This document shows positions 8,150 through 17,234 of a stretch of DNA of 29,200 nt, piece by piece (position 1 is the stretch's first letter; each line of letters begins with the position of its first letter). The notes under the pieces are model-generated. The model was not told the DNA's origin. It did not search any database and worked only from the letters and a program-made list of their open reading frames with translations. This stretch comes from JAJUFS01 sp964599565 (GTDB lineage Bacteria; Pseudomonadota; Gammaproteobacteria; Natronospirales; JAJUFS01). The stretch is from contig CAZRFE010000029.1 of NCBI GenBank assembly GCA_964599565.1, forward strand, positions 1 to 29,200, written 5' to 3'. Both the position numbers and the translations under genes were made by a program.

Positions 8150-9303
8150 TCACACCACCTTGCGGAAAGCTTCGACCGTGTTGAGCCGCGCGGCCTGCCA
8201 TGCAGGCAGCAAACCTGCGGCAAGGCCGAGGAAGATGATCATCGCGATGCCCGCGGCGAGATCGCCGGCCGCGACGAAGAATGCGGGCAGGTAGCCGCCG
8301 GTCGGATCGCCGCCGGCATCGACCATCCACCACGCAAGCCCGAGGCCAAGACCGCCGCCGATGAGCGCGATCAAAAGCGATTCGCCGAGCAGCAGCGTGA
8401 CGATGTGCGGGTTCGAGAAACCGAGCGCCTTGAGCACCGCGATCTCCGAGGTGCGCTCGCGCACCGACTGCGCCATCGTGTTGCCCGCAACGAGCAGCAG
8501 CGTGAAGAACACCACGCTCACGATGGCGGTGAAGATCGCGCCGATGTTGCCGATCTGGTTCGCGAAGCCCTGCATGAACGCCTTCTCGGAGGACGTCTTC
8601 GTTTCATACGGCGAGTTCGCGAACAGCGCGTCGATCTTCTCGGAGATTTCCGCGGTGCGCGCCGGATCGTCGATGCGCACGATGAACCACCCGACAAGGC
8701 CGTCGCCGAAGCCGCGTGCTTCGTCGAAATACTCGTAGTGGAAAAGAATCGATGTCGTGTCGAAACCTTCCTTCGCGGCGTCGTAGGTTCCCGAGATGGT
8801 GAACTCCCAGGTGTTCGTGCCGTCCTTGTTCGACCAGATGCTGGATGTGAGCGGAATGCGGTCGCCGACCTGCCAGCCGAAGCGTTTCATCGTCGTCACG
8901 CCGACAAGCATGCCGGTGCGATCGCGCCGCCAGGCGTCGCGGTGTTCATCGCTGACGGCCATCTCGGGGTACAGATCGAGGTACGCCTCGGTAGTCGGGA
9001 ACATGCCGAGCTGGTTGCGCGGCTCCTGGAAGTAGCTGCCGAACCAGGTGGCATGCACGACTTCATCGACGCCGTCCACGCCTGCGATGCGCTGCGCGTA
9101 GCTCACCGGCAGGAGCTGGATCAGCGACACCTTGTGAATGGTGACGAGGCGGTCTGCGCCCGCGACATCGAAGCCCGCAGTGAACGCTGTCTTCACCGCG
9201 GAAAGGTAGGTGTAGAGAAAGAACGCGACCAGGATCGACAGCAGCGTGACGATCAGCCGCGTGCGCCGGCGGCGCAGGTTCGCCCACAGCAGGCCAAGGT
9301 ACT

Positions 9304-9307
<4 letters not shown>
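8150..9307 (-). CDS. ABC transporter permease, FtsX/MacB type (first permease of operon)
   Basis: 385-residue permease with the same layout as its downstream neighbour: an N-terminal helix (LIVTLLSILVAFFLYTYLSA), a periplasmic MacB_PCD-like domain, and an FtsX domain whose coupling segment reads VRERTSEIAVLKALGFSNP, followed by the final helices. Its start (complement 9305-9307, MKYLGLLWANLRRRR) overlaps the ATPase stop codon by the ATGA arrangement. MacB-type proteins do not pump through a membrane pore; they drive substrates from the periplasm by mechanical coupling to an adaptor, which fits the adaptor gene in this operon. No outer-membrane channel gene is linked, so a TolC-type protein elsewhere would be needed for export. 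Confidence 0.92.
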
Positions 9308-10020
<713 letters not shown>

Positions 10021-10049
10021 GGTCTGTCCTCGAAACAGGAATTCAAAGC

Positions 10050-11279
10050 CTAGTCGACGGCAACGGAAATTCCATCGGCGAGTGGTCCGTCCGCGGCGAT
10101 CACGACGCGTTCGCCCGCGTTGAGCCCTGCGATGATTTCAACATCGCCGCGATCGCGAGCGCCGGTCTTCACGGCGCGGCGCTCCAGCGTGCCGTCGCGC
10201 AGCACGTATGCATGGATGCGATCGCCGTCCTCGTGCAGCGCCGTGGCCGGCACGACGAGGCGCGCCGCAACCGGTGCGGCGTCGCCGGACTGTTCGAGGA
10301 ATTTCACCTGGATGCCCATGTCCGGCAGGATGCGCGGATCAAGTTTCTCGAAACCGATGCGAACCTTCACCGTCGCCTTCTGGCGATCCGCCGTCGGCAC
10401 GATGCTGATGACATGCGCGGGAATGTTCCAGCCGGCGTACGCGTCAAGCGTCGCCTCGACGCGCTGCCCGCTGCGTACACGGTTGATGTACGCCTCGTTC
10501 ACGTCGACCTCGATCTCGAGGGATTCCATGTCGACGATGGTGCCGATGCCTGTGCGCGTGAAGCCGCCGCCGGCCGACACCGGCGAGATCATTTCGCCGG
10601 GCTGCGCGTTCTTTGCAACCACGACGCCCGCGAACGGCGCGCGGATCAGCGTGTCCTCGACGCCCTGGCGCGCGAGCGCCGCGCTGCGTTCGGCGACTTC
10701 GACCTCGGAGTTCGCGACGGCGAGCCTCGCTTCAAGCGCGTCGACTTCCGCGGTCGCGGTGTCGAGCGCGGCGGCGCTCACGAGCCTGTCCGCGCGCAGC
10801 GTGCTCGTGCGCTCGAGACTGCGTCTCGCATCGGCAAGGCGCACGCGCGTTTCCTCGACGGCGACCTTCGCGCGTTCCAGCTGGCTTTCGCTGAGCGCGA
10901 GCTGCTTGCGCGGGCTGCTGTCGTCAAGACGCGCGAGGATTTCGCCTTCTTCCACGCTCTGGCCTTCCTCGATCAGCACGTCGCGAATCTGGCCGGTGAT
11001 CTTCGAGGAGGCCGTTGCAATGCGGCGTGCGACGACGTAACCGGACGCGGTAAGCACCGCGCCGTTGCTGACGGGCGCGGCCGCGGCGGCATTGCGCACG
11101 GTTGCGGTGGTGACGGTGACCGGCGCGGGGCGCGTTGCGATCCAGGCGATTCCCGCCGCAACAAGGACCGCGACGGCAAGGCCGCCGATGATCCATGGAC
11201 GTGCGCGGCTTTCGGCGTCGGCTTCCAGGCTGGCACGGTCCATCTTCAACGCATCCAGCGCATCCCGATCCACGCTCAT
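10050..11279 (-). CDS. efflux periplasmic adaptor (HlyD/MacA/RND-MFP family)
   Basis: 409-residue membrane-fusion protein anchored by one N-terminal helix (about residues 28-47, IIGGLAVAVLVAAGIAWIA). It then shows the family order: a lipoyl half-motif (GQIRDVLIEEGQSVEEGEIL), a long alpha-helical hairpin rich in A, E and R, the second lipoyl half (IRAPFAGVVVAKNAQPGEMI), a beta-barrel and a membrane-proximal domain. It links inner-membrane pump and outer-membrane channel. As first gene of the operon it sets the topology for the ATPase and two permeases that follow. The ATG at complement 11277-11279 has GGGGGAC upstream; the 19-residue longer version is less likely. About 35 nt upstream, TACAT-N6-ATGTA (11313-11328) is a possible repressor site. 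Confidence 0.93.
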   Translation of the reverse strand: MSVDRDALDALKMDRASLEADAESRARPWIIGGLAVAVLVAAGIAWIATRPAPVTVTTATVRNAAAAAPVSNGAVLTASGYVVARRIATASSKITGQIRDVLIEEGQSVEEGEILARLDDSSPRKQLALSESQLERAKVAVEETRVRLADARRSLERTSTLRADRLVSAAALDTATAEVDALEARLAVANSEVEVAERSAALARQGVEDTLIRAPFAGVVVAKNAQPGEMISPVSAGGGFTRTGIGTIVDMESLEIEVDVNEAYINRVRSGQRVEATLDAYAGWNIPAHVISIVPTADRQKATVKVRIGFEKLDPRILPDMGIQVKFLEQSGDAAPVAARLVVPATALHEDGDRIHAYVLRDGTLERRAVKTGARDRGDVEIIAGLNAGERVVIAADGPLADGISVAVD

Positions 11280-11312
11280 CGAAAGTCCCCCGGGGAAAAA
11301 GTCGGCACAGTT

Positions 11313-11328
11313 TACATGCGCGGATGTA
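11313..11328. promoter_or_regulatory. possible operator, inverted repeat TACAT-N6-ATGTA
   Basis: A small perfect inverted repeat with 5-nt arms lies between the divergent adaptor operon (-) and nfeD (+). On the minus strand a TAAACT -10-like hexamer overlaps one arm, so a bound repressor would block the efflux promoter. Arms this short can occur by chance. Confidence 0.2.
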
Positions 11329-11402
11329 TTTTTCATAAATCCCGTTGCTCATCCGCAAGCGGCAAGTGATCATTGCATGACATGACATAAAGGAGCGGGG
11401 CC

Positions 11403-11840
11403 ATGGAAAATTTCAGCGTGGAAGCGTGGCAGGTCTGGCTCGGCGCCGGACTGCTGCTGGCAATCGCGGAAGTGCTCGGCACGCAGTTCGTGCTGCTCGC
11501 GCTCGGCACGGCGTTCTCGCTGACCGCGCTCGTGACAGCGGTGTTCGGGCTGGATTTCGATGCGCAGCTCCTCGCCGCCGCGCTGTGGACCGCGCTGCTG
11601 GTGCCGGCGTTCATCATGTTCTATCGCCGCCGCATGATGCCGGGCGTGACGCGCACGCTCGTGAGCGACGGCCTTGGCATCGGCGAGAACCACACCGTCA
11701 TTCGCCGCGGCGAGCGGCTTGGCGTGAAGATTCACGGCGATTTCTTTCCAGTCGAGCCCATCGACGGCAACGTCGCGGAAGGTGACAGCGCGACGATCAT
11801 CGAATGGCGCGGCATCTCCGCCATCGTGCGGCGTGCCTGA
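11403..11840 (+). CDS. NfeD family membrane protein (YbbJ-like)
   Basis: 145-residue NfeD-type protein: two or three hydrophobic segments in residues about 10-75, followed by a small soluble OB-fold domain (residues about 85-145) facing the cytoplasm or periplasm. Short NfeD proteins of this kind are partners of SPFH/stomatin proteins and are thought to act together in membrane microdomain organisation or quality control. The very next gene, 39 nt downstream, is such an SPFH protein, matching the ybbJ-qmcA pair of E. coli. An AAGGAG ribosome binding site precedes the ATG. The long NfeD variant with an N-terminal ClpP-like protease is not present. Confidence 0.92.
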   Translation: MENFSVEAWQVWLGAGLLLAIAEVLGTQFVLLALGTAFSLTALVTAVFGLDFDAQLLAAALWTALLVPAFIMFYRRRMMPGVTRTLVSDGLGIGENHTVIRRGERLGVKIHGDFFPVEPIDGNVAEGDSATIIEWRGISAIVRRA

Positions 11841-11879
11841 CAGCGGACCACAGGACATTCATCGGGGAGCAGGGAAACA

Positions 11880-12842
11880 ATGATTACATTCACGACAGGA
11901 CTTCTGATTGCATTTGCGGTGCTCGTTTTCATCGTCATCGCCAAGGGGCTGAAGATCGTGCAGCAGTCCGAAACGATGGTCATCGAACGCCTCGGCGAGT
12001 TTCACCGCGTGCTGCGGCCGGGCATCAACCTCATCATTCCGTTCTTCGACCAGGCGCGCGAGATCACCGTCAAGCGCTACCTGCGCGGCACGGATCACGT
12101 CGCGATCCTGGACCGCACGGCGAGCATCGACATGCGCGAGGTCGTGCTCGACTTTCCGGCGCAGCATGCCGTCACGAAGGACAACGTCTCCGTGACGGTG
12201 AACGGCGTGCTGTATTACCAGGTCATCGACGCGAAGCAGGCGGTGTACGCGGTGGAAAACCTCGTGCAGGCGATCGAAGTGCTCGCAAAGACCTCGCTTC
12301 GAAACGAGATCGGCAAGATGGAGCTCGACACGCTGTTCGAGTCGCGCGACCAGATCAACACGCGCCTTGAAAGCGTGCTTGACGAGGCCGGCGGCAAGTG
12401 GGGCGTGAAGGTGACGCGCGTGGAAGTGCAGGACATCGAGTTCCCGAACGTCGTCGAGGAAGCGATGCGCCAGCAGATGGTCGCCGAGCGCGAGAAGCGC
12501 GCGAACATCCTGCGCGCCGACGGCGAACGCGAAGCGGCGATCCGCCAGGCGGATGGCGAGAAGGAAGCCGCGATTCGCAAGGCGCAGGGCGATCGCGAAG
12601 CGGCGCGCCTGGAAGCGGAAGGCCAGCGCGCGGCGATCGAAACGGTGCTGCAGGCGGGCGAAGGCAAGCTCTCGCCGAAGGACGTCACCGCGTATCTCGT
12701 CGCGCTTGAATACCTGCGCACGCTGCCGCACATCGCAAAGAACGGCGAGCGCGTGTTCCTGCCGTACGAGGCGAGCGCGGTACTCGGCTCGCTCGGACCG
12801 ATCGGCGATCTGCTCGGGCAGAAGCTCGCGCCACGCACCTGA
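11880..12842 (+). CDS. qmcA: SPFH/Band 7 (stomatin-like) membrane protein QmcA
   Basis: 320-residue stomatin-family protein with one N-terminal hydrophobic anchor (residues about 5-22) and an SPFH/Band 7 domain from about residue 25 to 205. After it comes a charged coiled coil built of imperfect repeats (EREAAIRQADG, EKEAAIRKAQG, DREAARLEAEG at about 218-252), then a hydrophobic C-terminal segment. Such proteins form large ring- or cage-like oligomers on the membrane, and in E. coli QmcA is associated with the FtsH protease system. Co-transcription with nfeD immediately upstream supports the assignment. The ATG is preceded by GGGGAGCAGGGA. Confidence 0.94.
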   Translation: MITFTTGLLIAFAVLVFIVIAKGLKIVQQSETMVIERLGEFHRVLRPGINLIIPFFDQAREITVKRYLRGTDHVAILDRTASIDMREVVLDFPAQHAVTKDNVSVTVNGVLYYQVIDAKQAVYAVENLVQAIEVLAKTSLRNEIGKMELDTLFESRDQINTRLESVLDEAGGKWGVKVTRVEVQDIEFPNVVEEAMRQQMVAEREKRANILRADGEREAAIRQADGEKEAAIRKAQGDREAARLEAEGQRAAIETVLQAGEGKLSPKDVTAYLVALEYLRTLPHIAKNGERVFLPYEASAVLGSLGPIGDLLGQKLAPRT

Positions 12843-12903
12843 GGTCGGGCAAACGCCTTACGTGTTTCTCCCGGACATCGCGCAAGCGCGACGTGCATCA
12901 CTT

Positions 12904-12937
12904 GCGGGCCGGTCTTCGTGAACGCAGACTGGCCCGC
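12904..12937. other. strong hairpin between qmcA and the PrcB-like gene
   Basis: GCGGGCCGGTCT (12904-12915) can pair with AGACTGGCCCGC (12926-12937), twelve pairs including one G-U, around a 10-nt loop. No U tract follows, so it is not a classic terminator; it may protect the 3' end of the qmcA message or attenuate read-through into the gene starting at 12965. Confidence 0.5.
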
Positions 12938-12964
12938 CTGTTCCGTGATGATCGAGGTAACGTC

Positions 12965-13465
12965 ATGAAAATCCGCGTGCTGTGGCTGCTGCCGGTCGTG
13001 CTCTGTCTCGGCGCGACGGAATGCCGGAATGAAGGCGACCTTGGCGAAGAACAGGACATCGGGTTCGAAACGCTGGATTACACGAGCGGCAGTCCCGTGA
13101 AAGGCACGGTGAGCGGGGTCACGAGCAAGCAGCTGACGGTCGTCCGCGACATCGACACCTTCACGGACCTGTGGATCGATCACGCCGCAGGTCTCGCGCC
13201 GCAGCCCGAACAGCCGGTCGTCGAATTCGGGACGGACATGGTGATCGCGGCGTTCATGGGCAGCCGCGATACCGGCGGTTACACGATCACCATCGAGGAT
13301 GTGCGCGAGAACGACGAGTTCGTGATCGTGGAGATCGAGATGGAAACACCGGGCGCCGGCTGCGAGACGACCAGCGGCGTGACCCAGCCGCATCACATGG
13401 TTGTGCTGCCGGACTCCGGCAAGCCGGTGCAGTTCAGCGAGACGACGGTCGAGGCAACCTGCTGA
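12965..13465 (+). CDS. exported PrcB-like (PrcB_C domain) protein
   Basis: 166-residue protein with an N-terminal signal sequence (MKIRVLWLLPVVLCLGA) and a C-terminal domain that resembles the PrcB_C family: a strand-turn-strand core with MVIAAFMGSRDTGGY (residues about 94-108) and later QPHHMVVLP. PrcB was named as a subunit of the dentilisin protease complex of Treponema; most relatives are uncharacterised exported proteins. A cysteine follows the signal region, but its ATEC context is not a proper lipobox, so I favour cleavage by signal peptidase I over a lipoprotein. The four cysteines include one at the C-terminus, possibly disulfide-bonded. The ATG at 12965 has GAGG upstream. A hairpin separates it from qmcA, so it may be a separate unit. 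Confidence 0.8.
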   Translation: MKIRVLWLLPVVLCLGATECRNEGDLGEEQDIGFETLDYTSGSPVKGTVSGVTSKQLTVVRDIDTFTDLWIDHAAGLAPQPEQPVVEFGTDMVIAAFMGSRDTGGYTITIEDVRENDEFVIVEIEMETPGAGCETTSGVTQPHHMVVLPDSGKPVQFSETTVEATC

Positions 13466-13481
13466 ACCGATCCAGCGCCGT

Positions 13482-14762
13482 TCAGTTTTCCTTGTCGAGT
13501 TCTGGCGGTGCGGCGAGATACCGCGTGACGAGCGCGGTCATGGCGTCTACGCCGACGGGAATCGCCGCATCATCACCGCGAAACGTCGGCGTGTGCAGTC
13601 CGCCGGAGCCGTTCTTCGGATCGCGCGTGCCGAGACGGAAATAAAAGCCCGGCACTTCATTCGAGAAATAGGCGAAATCCTCGCCGCCCATCGTCGGCTT
13701 GATCTCCTTCACGGTTGTTCCTGGAAGCGCCTTGCGAAGTGCGGCGCCTGCCCATCCTGCAAGCCCCGGGTGATTGATCACCGCGGGCGTGTTCTTCGCG
13801 TAGACGAGTTCGTGGCTGCCGCCGTATGCGCCCGTCACGCTGCCTGCGATTTCCTCGATGCGCGCAATGATCTTCTCCTGCACGTCTGCGTCATACGTGC
13901 GCACGGTGCCTTCGAGTTCGACGTCGCCGGGAATGATGTTGAAGCGCTCGCCGCCGTGGATCATGCCGACGGACACGACCGCAGGTTCGAGCGGATCGAT
14001 GGTGCGCGAAACGATGGTCTGCAGCGCGGTGACGATCTCCGCGGCCATGACAACCGGATCCTTTCCAAGATGCGGATACGCACCGTGCGTCTGCTCGCCC
14101 TTCACGGTGAGAATGAAATGATCCGTCGCCGCGAACGCAGGACCGGACGAATAGCCGATCGCGCCGACGGCGAGATCGGGAAAGCTGTGCAGCGCGAAGA
14201 TCGCGGACGGTTGCGCGATCCGGAACACGCCTTCTTCGAGCATGTAGCTCGCGCCGCCTTTCTCGCCCGGCGGCACGCCTTCCTCCGCCGGCTGGAAGAT
14301 GAACATCAGCTTGCCGCGCAGCGTTTCCTTCCTGTTGACGAGCGCGCGTGCGGTGCCAAGTCCGACGGCCATGTGAATGTCGTGCCCGCAGGCATGCGCG
14401 ACGCCGACGGTGCGGTTCTGCCATTCGGTCGTCTTCGTCGATGCGAACGGCAGGCCGCTGTTCTCCGTGACGGGGAGCGCGTCCATGTCCGCGCGTACCG
14501 CGACGACCGGTCCCGGCCGGCCGGTATCCAGTATCCCGACGACGCCTGTGATCGCCACGCCGGTCGTTACATCAAGACCCATGCTGCGCAGTTCCGCGGC
14601 GATGCGCTTGCCTGTTTCGAACTCATGGTTGCCAAGCTCGGGATGCGCGTGCGCCCAGTGGCGGAAGGCGATGAGCGTTGCGAGTTCCGCGTCGTCGAGT
14701 ACCGCGCCCGCTGCCATGGATGGCGCAAGCAGCATGAGCAGCAGACAGGCAGGACGTTGCAT
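13482..14762 (-). CDS. exported M20 family amidohydrolase (hippurate hydrolase/IAA-amino-acid hydrolase type)
   Basis: 426-residue M20D metallopeptidase. Metal ligands are visible in HACGHDIHM (Cys125 and His127), PAEEG (160-162) and the late GGEDFAYF motif. A dimerisation domain lies between about residues 205 and 320. Relatives cleave N-acyl amino acids or aminoacylated conjugates to release a free amino acid. The N-terminus, MQRPACLLLMLLAPSMAAGA, looks like a signal peptide with cleavage near residue 20, so the enzyme is probably periplasmic, unlike most cytosolic family members. The start at complement 14760-14762 has AAGGGGAA upstream; the 23-residue longer version would bury the signal peptide. 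It converges with the PrcB-like gene, with 16 nt between the stops. Confidence 0.92.
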   Translation of the reverse strand: MQRPACLLLMLLAPSMAAGAVLDDAELATLIAFRHWAHAHPELGNHEFETGKRIAAELRSMGLDVTTGVAITGVVGILDTGRPGPVVAVRADMDALPVTENSGLPFASTKTTEWQNRTVGVAHACGHDIHMAVGLGTARALVNRKETLRGKLMFIFQPAEEGVPPGEKGGASYMLEEGVFRIAQPSAIFALHSFPDLAVGAIGYSSGPAFAATDHFILTVKGEQTHGAYPHLGKDPVVMAAEIVTALQTIVSRTIDPLEPAVVSVGMIHGGERFNIIPGDVELEGTVRTYDADVQEKIIARIEEIAGSVTGAYGGSHELVYAKNTPAVINHPGLAGWAGAALRKALPGTTVKEIKPTMGGEDFAYFSNEVPGFYFRLGTRDPKNGSGGLHTPTFRGDDAAIPVGVDAMTALVTRYLAAPPELDKEN

Positions 14763-14797
14763 GGGTTGTTCCCCTTGAGAACCCGAAGCCTGCCGAA

Positions 14798-14806
14798 AGC
14801 CTAGCA
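14798..14806 (-). promoter_or_regulatory. possible extended -10 promoter for the M20 gene
   Basis: Read on the minus strand, TGCTAGGCT resembles an extended -10 (TGN plus TAGGCT), about 36 nt upstream of the M20 start codon. There is no good -35. Confidence 0.28.
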
Positions 14807-14884
14807 CTCCGGCGCGCGGGGCGCGGATCATTCAAGTCCGAAAACGGCGAGTTTTTGCGCCGCTCCCCGGGTAAGCTTTCACCC

Positions 14885-16378
14885 ATGGATGCGATGCCTG
14901 CCATGCCCGATCCGGAGGTCTGCGAACGTGCGCGCCACGCGCGCGATGCGCGTTTCGACGGACGCTTCTTCATCGCCGTGAAATCCACCGGCATCTACTG
15001 CCGGCCCGTCTGCCCTGCGCCGACCGCGCGCACCGCGAACGTCAGTTACTTTCCGACTGCGGCATCCGCGGCTGAAGCGGGCTATCGCCCGTGCCTGCGC
15101 TGCCGGCCCGAAACCGCGCCCGGCACGCCGGCGTGGCAGGGCACGTCCACGACGGTTTCGCGCGGACTGCGGCTGATCGCGGAAGGCGCGCTGGATACCG
15201 GTTCCGTGGAAATGCTCGCGTTGCGGCTCGGCGTCACGAGCCGGCACCTGTCGCGGCTGTTCCGCGAGCATCTCGGTGCGAGTCCCGTCACGGTCGCGCA
15301 GACGCGCCGGCTGCAGTTCGCGAAACGTCTCATCGATGAAAGCGACATGAGTTTCTCGGACATCGCGCTTGCCGCGGGGTTCGGCAGCCTGCGCCGCTTC
15401 AACCACACGCTGAAGGAAACCTGGGGACGCAGCCCGGGAGAACTTCGGAAGCTGCGCCAGGCCGCGCATCGCGCCGCGCGGCCCACGCGCGATTCGGACA
15501 TTTCGCTGACGATCGCGCTGCGCGCACCGTTCGATGTTGCGCACTGGCTGGAATTTCTCGCGCGGCGCGCGATTCCCGGCGTCGAATCCGTTGCGGACGG
15601 CGCGTACTCGCGTGTGCACGTCACGCGCAGCGGCGCGGGCCGCATCTGCATCCGTCCCGTCGCTGAAACATCAACCGCGCTCGTGACGGTCGAGAACGTT
15701 CCGCCTGCCGATCTTTTCGATGTGATGCGCCGTGCGCGCGCACTGCTGGATGCAGACGCCGATCCCGCGAGCATCGTCGAGACCTTGCGCGCCGATCCCG
15801 CGCTTGCACCGCTCGTGCGCAAGCGTCCCGGCATACGGCTGCCCGGCGCATGGGATGCATTCGAGCTCGCGGTGCGCGCGGTGCTCGGCCAGCAGGTGAC
15901 GGTTGCGGCGGCGCGCACGCTGGCCGCGCGTATCGTGCAGCGTCACGGCGCGGTCCTGCCGGAAGCGCTCGCACCGGAACTCACGCATGCGTTTCCCTCC
16001 GCGGACGTGATCGCGGCCGCGGATCTCTCGGGCATCGGTCTTCCTGCGAAGCGCGCCGATGCCTTGCGCGCACTGGCGGCGGCGGTCGTCGATGGCCGCA
16101 TCGATTTCAGTTGCGCACCGGGCGAACTGCGCGCAGCACTGGAAGCGCTGCCAGGCATCGGCGCATGGACCGCGCAATACGTCACGATGCGCGCGCTGCG
16201 CGATCCCGATGCACTGCCGGCGGGCGACCTGGTGCTGCGCCAGATGCTCGGCGATGACGCGCCGCTGTCCGCGCGTGCCGTGGAAGCGCGCGCCGAGGCG
16301 TGGCGTCCGTGGCGCGCGTACGGATTGATTCACCTGTGGAACAGCGCGGCTGCGATGCCGCCGAAGAAAAGGAAATGA
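14885..16378 (+). CDS. Ada metal-binding/AraC HTH/AlkA fusion: DNA-3-methyladenine glycosylase and probable regulator
   Basis: 497-residue three-part protein. Residues about 10-75 form the Ada metal-binding domain with zinc cysteines Cys39, Cys43, Cys70 and Cys73; Cys39 corresponds to the Ada cysteine that accepts methyl groups from phosphotriesters. Residues about 90-190 contain two AraC-type helix-turn-helices. Residues about 205-490 are an AlkA domain: an N-terminal beta domain and a helix-hairpin-helix (LPGIGAWTAQYV, 422-433) with catalytic aspartate in PAGDLVL (Asp448). It should excise alkylated purines and, when methylated at Cys39, activate transcription. The Ogt domain of E. coli Ada is absent but is encoded separately two genes downstream. 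The ATG at 14885 is chosen over an upstream in-frame ATG at 14855; the ribosome binding site is weak (GGTAAG). Confidence 0.93.
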   Translation: MDAMPAMPDPEVCERARHARDARFDGRFFIAVKSTGIYCRPVCPAPTARTANVSYFPTAASAAEAGYRPCLRCRPETAPGTPAWQGTSTTVSRGLRLIAEGALDTGSVEMLALRLGVTSRHLSRLFREHLGASPVTVAQTRRLQFAKRLIDESDMSFSDIALAAGFGSLRRFNHTLKETWGRSPGELRKLRQAAHRAARPTRDSDISLTIALRAPFDVAHWLEFLARRAIPGVESVADGAYSRVHVTRSGAGRICIRPVAETSTALVTVENVPPADLFDVMRRARALLDADADPASIVETLRADPALAPLVRKRPGIRLPGAWDAFELAVRAVLGQQVTVAAARTLAARIVQRHGAVLPEALAPELTHAFPSADVIAAADLSGIGLPAKRADALRALAAAVVDGRIDFSCAPGELRAALEALPGIGAWTAQYVTMRALRDPDALPAGDLVLRQMLGDDAPLSARAVEARAEAWRPWRAYGLIHLWNSAAAMPPKKRK

Positions 16379-16380
16379 AC

Positions 16381-16740
16381 ATGCCGAGCAGTATTGCGGA
16401 ACATTTCAAGCCACCGTACTACGCAGTGATCTTCACCTCGCAGCGCACGCCGGGCGACAACGGCTATGCAGCGGCGGCAGACCGCATGCTTGCGCTCGCA
16501 GCAACGATGCCCGGCTATCTTGGCGTGGAATCCGCGCGCGACGCGGACGGCGTCGGCATCACGGTGTCGTACTGGCGCGATGAAGCGTCCATCCGCAACT
16601 GGCGGGAGAACGCAGAGCATGTCGAGACGCGCGCCATCGGCCGTGAACGGTGGTACAGCGCATTCGCCGTGCGCATCGCGAAAGTCGAACGTGCCTATGG
16701 CCTGGGTACGGAGACGAACAGCAAGGAGACATCGACATGA
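16381..16740 (+). CDS. antibiotic biosynthesis monooxygenase (ABM) domain protein
   Basis: 119-residue protein with an ABM/dimeric alpha-beta-barrel fold: strand YYAVIFTSQR near the N-terminus, helix ADRMLALAATMPGYLGVESAR, strand GVGITVSYWRD, and the helix IRNWRENAEHVE that is typical of the family. Members include quinone monooxygenases and heme-degrading enzymes, but many small copies have no known activity. The ATG at 16381 has AAGGA at the right distance; an ATG six bases earlier at 16375 would overlap the glycosylase stop. Its own stop overlaps the ogt start (ATGA at 16737-16740), so it is translated between two alkylation-repair proteins. A role in that response is inferred only from position. 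Confidence 0.87.
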   Translation: MPSSIAEHFKPPYYAVIFTSQRTPGDNGYAAAADRMLALAATMPGYLGVESARDADGVGITVSYWRDEASIRNWRENAEHVETRAIGRERWYSAFAVRIAKVERAYGLGTETNSKETST

Positions 16741-17234
16741 AACACTGGTGCCGCATGCAAAGCCCGATCGGTGACCTCATTCTCGTCGAGGAAGACGGCG
16801 AACTGCTGGAGATCGGTTTCACGACGGGAAAGCGGCCGTCGCGCGAACCGGCGGACGGCGTCGAGAATCGCGCGCCGTTCGCGGCCGCGATTCGCCAGCT
16901 CGAGGAATATTTCGCGGGCAAGCGTACGACGTTCGCGCTCAACCTCGCGCCGCGCGGAACGGTGTTCCAGCGCAACGTCTGGAACGCGCTGCTGAAGATT
17001 CCGTTCGGTGCGGCGGTGTCGTACTCGGACATCGCGCGCGACATCGGCAACCCGAACGCCGTGCGCGCCGTGGGGCTCGCGAACGGACGCAATCCGATTC
17101 CGATCGTCATCCCGTGCCATCGCGTCATCGGCAAGGATGGATCGCTGACCGGTTACGGCGGTGGATTGCCGATCAAGCAGAAACTGCTCGCGATCGAAGG
17201 ATTCGACGGCGTGAAGCAGCGGTCGATGCTGTAG
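16737..17234 (+). CDS. ogt: methylated-DNA--[protein]-cysteine S-methyltransferase (Ogt)
   Basis: 165-residue suicide repair protein that moves methyl groups from O6-methylguanine or O4-methylthymine to its own cysteine. The active-site motif IPCHRVIG places the acceptor at Cys127, and the DNA-binding helix region FQRNVWNALLKIPFGAAVSY and the NAVRAVGLANGRNP segment precede it. The start ATG overlaps the ABM stop by ATGA; an in-frame upstream ATG at 16650 would run through the ABM gene. It is the last gene of the repair operon and supplies the O6-alkylguanine activity that E. coli Ada carries as a C-terminal domain. Its TAG stop is the first part of a REP-like element (17231-17284). Confidence 0.96.
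   Translation: MKHWCRMQSPIGDLILVEEDGELLEIGFTTGKRPSREPADGVENRAPFAAAIRQLEEYFAGKRTTFALNLAPRGTVFQRNVWNALLKIPFGAAVSYSDIARDIGNPNAVRAVGLANGRNPIPIVIPCHRVIGKDGSLTGYGGGLPIKQKLLAIEGFDGVKQRSML

Noticed and set aside
12965..13030. PrcB-like protein as a lipoprotein
   Set aside because: The residues before the candidate cysteine (A-T-E) do not fit a lipobox.
13401..14804. A 467-codon plus-strand open frame opposite the M20 gene
   Set aside because: No recognisable domain, arginine/histidine-rich shadow composition; the minus strand carries an intact metallopeptidase with all motifs.
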